64,000 bases of DNA from Azospira restricta. Its GTDB lineage: Bacteria; Pseudomonadota; Gammaproteobacteria; Burkholderiales; Rhodocyclaceae. The stretch covers positions 1,993,501 through 2,057,500 of the forward strand of contig NZ_CP064781.1 in assembly GCF_016858125.1 (NCBI RefSeq), read 5' to 3'. Below are positions 63,634 to 64,000 of the stretch, piece after piece (the stretch's first letter is position 1; every line of letters starts with the position of its first letter). The notes under the pieces were generated by a model that saw only the letters and a program-made list of their open reading frames with translations, was not told where the DNA came from and did no database searches. A program made the translations under genes and the position numbers.

Positions 63634-64000
63634 ATAGCACTGCAGAAAGCGCATCGCGTTAACGAAGAGATTAACGCGCCGGAGGTCCGTCTGATTGGGG
63701 AAGACGGGGAGCAAGTCGGAGTCGTGAGTATCAGGACGGCCATGCAGATGGCCGAGGAAGCGGAGATTGATCTCGTCGAGATCGCCCCGCTCGCCAAGCC
63801 GCCTGTTTGCCGGATCATGGATTACGGCAAGTTCAAGTACCAGGAGGCGAAGAAGGCGCACGAAGCCAAGCTCAAGCAGAAGCAGGTGCAGGTCAAGGAA
63901 ATCAAGCTCCGCCCGGGTACGGACGAGAACGATTACCAGATCAAGCTGCGGAACATGACGCGCTTCCTCGAGGAAGGCGACAAGGTCAAGGTGACCCTGC
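63634..64000 (+). CDS. infC: Translation initiation factor IF-3, 5' part (runs off window), AUA start
   Basis: 122 codons are present. The apparent initiation codon is ATA (63634-63636), 8 bases after GGGAG. In-frame upstream codons (CTG GGA GCG AAG ACC) offer no ATG, GTG or TTG after thrS. The protein reads (M)[44 protein letters not shown] and then the start of the C-terminal domain ([20 protein letters not shown]). IF-3 rejects non-standard start codons, which allows it to limit its own synthesis, so a rare start codon is meaningful. Confidence 0.92.
   Translation, partial: MALQKAHRVNEEINAPEVRLIGEDGEQVGVVSIRTAMQMAEEAEIDLVEIAPLAKPPVCRIMDYGKFKYQEAKKAHEAKLKQKQVQVKEIKLRPGTDENDYQIKLRNMTRFLEEGDKVKVTL

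Overview
The window is about 64 kb of GC-rich bacterial chromosome. It best fits a betaproteobacterium of the Rhodocyclales (Dechloromonas/Azospira-like). That placement is inference. It rests on the gyrA-serC-pheA-hisC-tyrA-aroA/cmk-rpsA-ihfB-lapA-lapB-hldA-hldD-cysM order, an AroA-cytidylate kinase fusion, and a circularly permuted two-piece tmRNA with the tag ANDERFAMAA. There is no phage, CRISPR array or rRNA operon.

Region 1 (1-15.6 kb) is mixed. It holds a hydrolase end, a LysR regulator divergent from an MFS transporter, a siderophore-type TonB receptor behind a Fur-like box with a broken PepSY remnant downstream, and catalase katA behind a promoter with an OxyR-like site and a small leader ORF. 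Signalling genes follow (double-receiver protein, HDOD protein, diguanylate cyclase), with a flavocytochrome-c-like flavoprotein, the pseudouridine synthase TruC and small exported proteins.

Region 2 (15.6-39.7 kb) is a metal-resistance island. The first unit (22.5 to 15.6 kb, minus strand) is a czc-like RND efflux operon. After a 264-bp MITE-like element come the copper genes: an 8-gene unit (29.1 to 22.9 kb) with a CopA-type ATPase, a Cys-rich HD-GYP protein, a Met-rich exported protein and two methyltransferase-like proteins; a cus unit (36.7 to 29.2 kb) of DUF411, cusF, cusC, cusB, a DUF559 cassette and cusA; and a cytochrome c with a one-base frameshift, divergent from cusRS. A shared 16-bp box (consensus nTkACnrrAATGTAAT) lies 65-89 bp upstream of the first gene of every copper unit, pointing to one CusRS regulon.

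Region 3 (39.7-44.4 kb) holds the permuted ssrA, gph, ubiG, and two OmpA-family paralogues flanking a TRZ/ATZ-type amidohydrolase.

Region 4 (44.6-64 kb, mostly plus strand) is housekeeping: gyrA, aromatic amino acid and serine synthesis, aroA-cmk, rpsA, ihfB, lapA/lapB, heptose synthesis (hldA, hldD), cysM, a DEDD exonuclease, an exported YqgE/AlgH-like protein, tRNA-Val(GAC) behind a near-perfect promoter, thrS, and infC, which appears to start at AUA and runs off the end.
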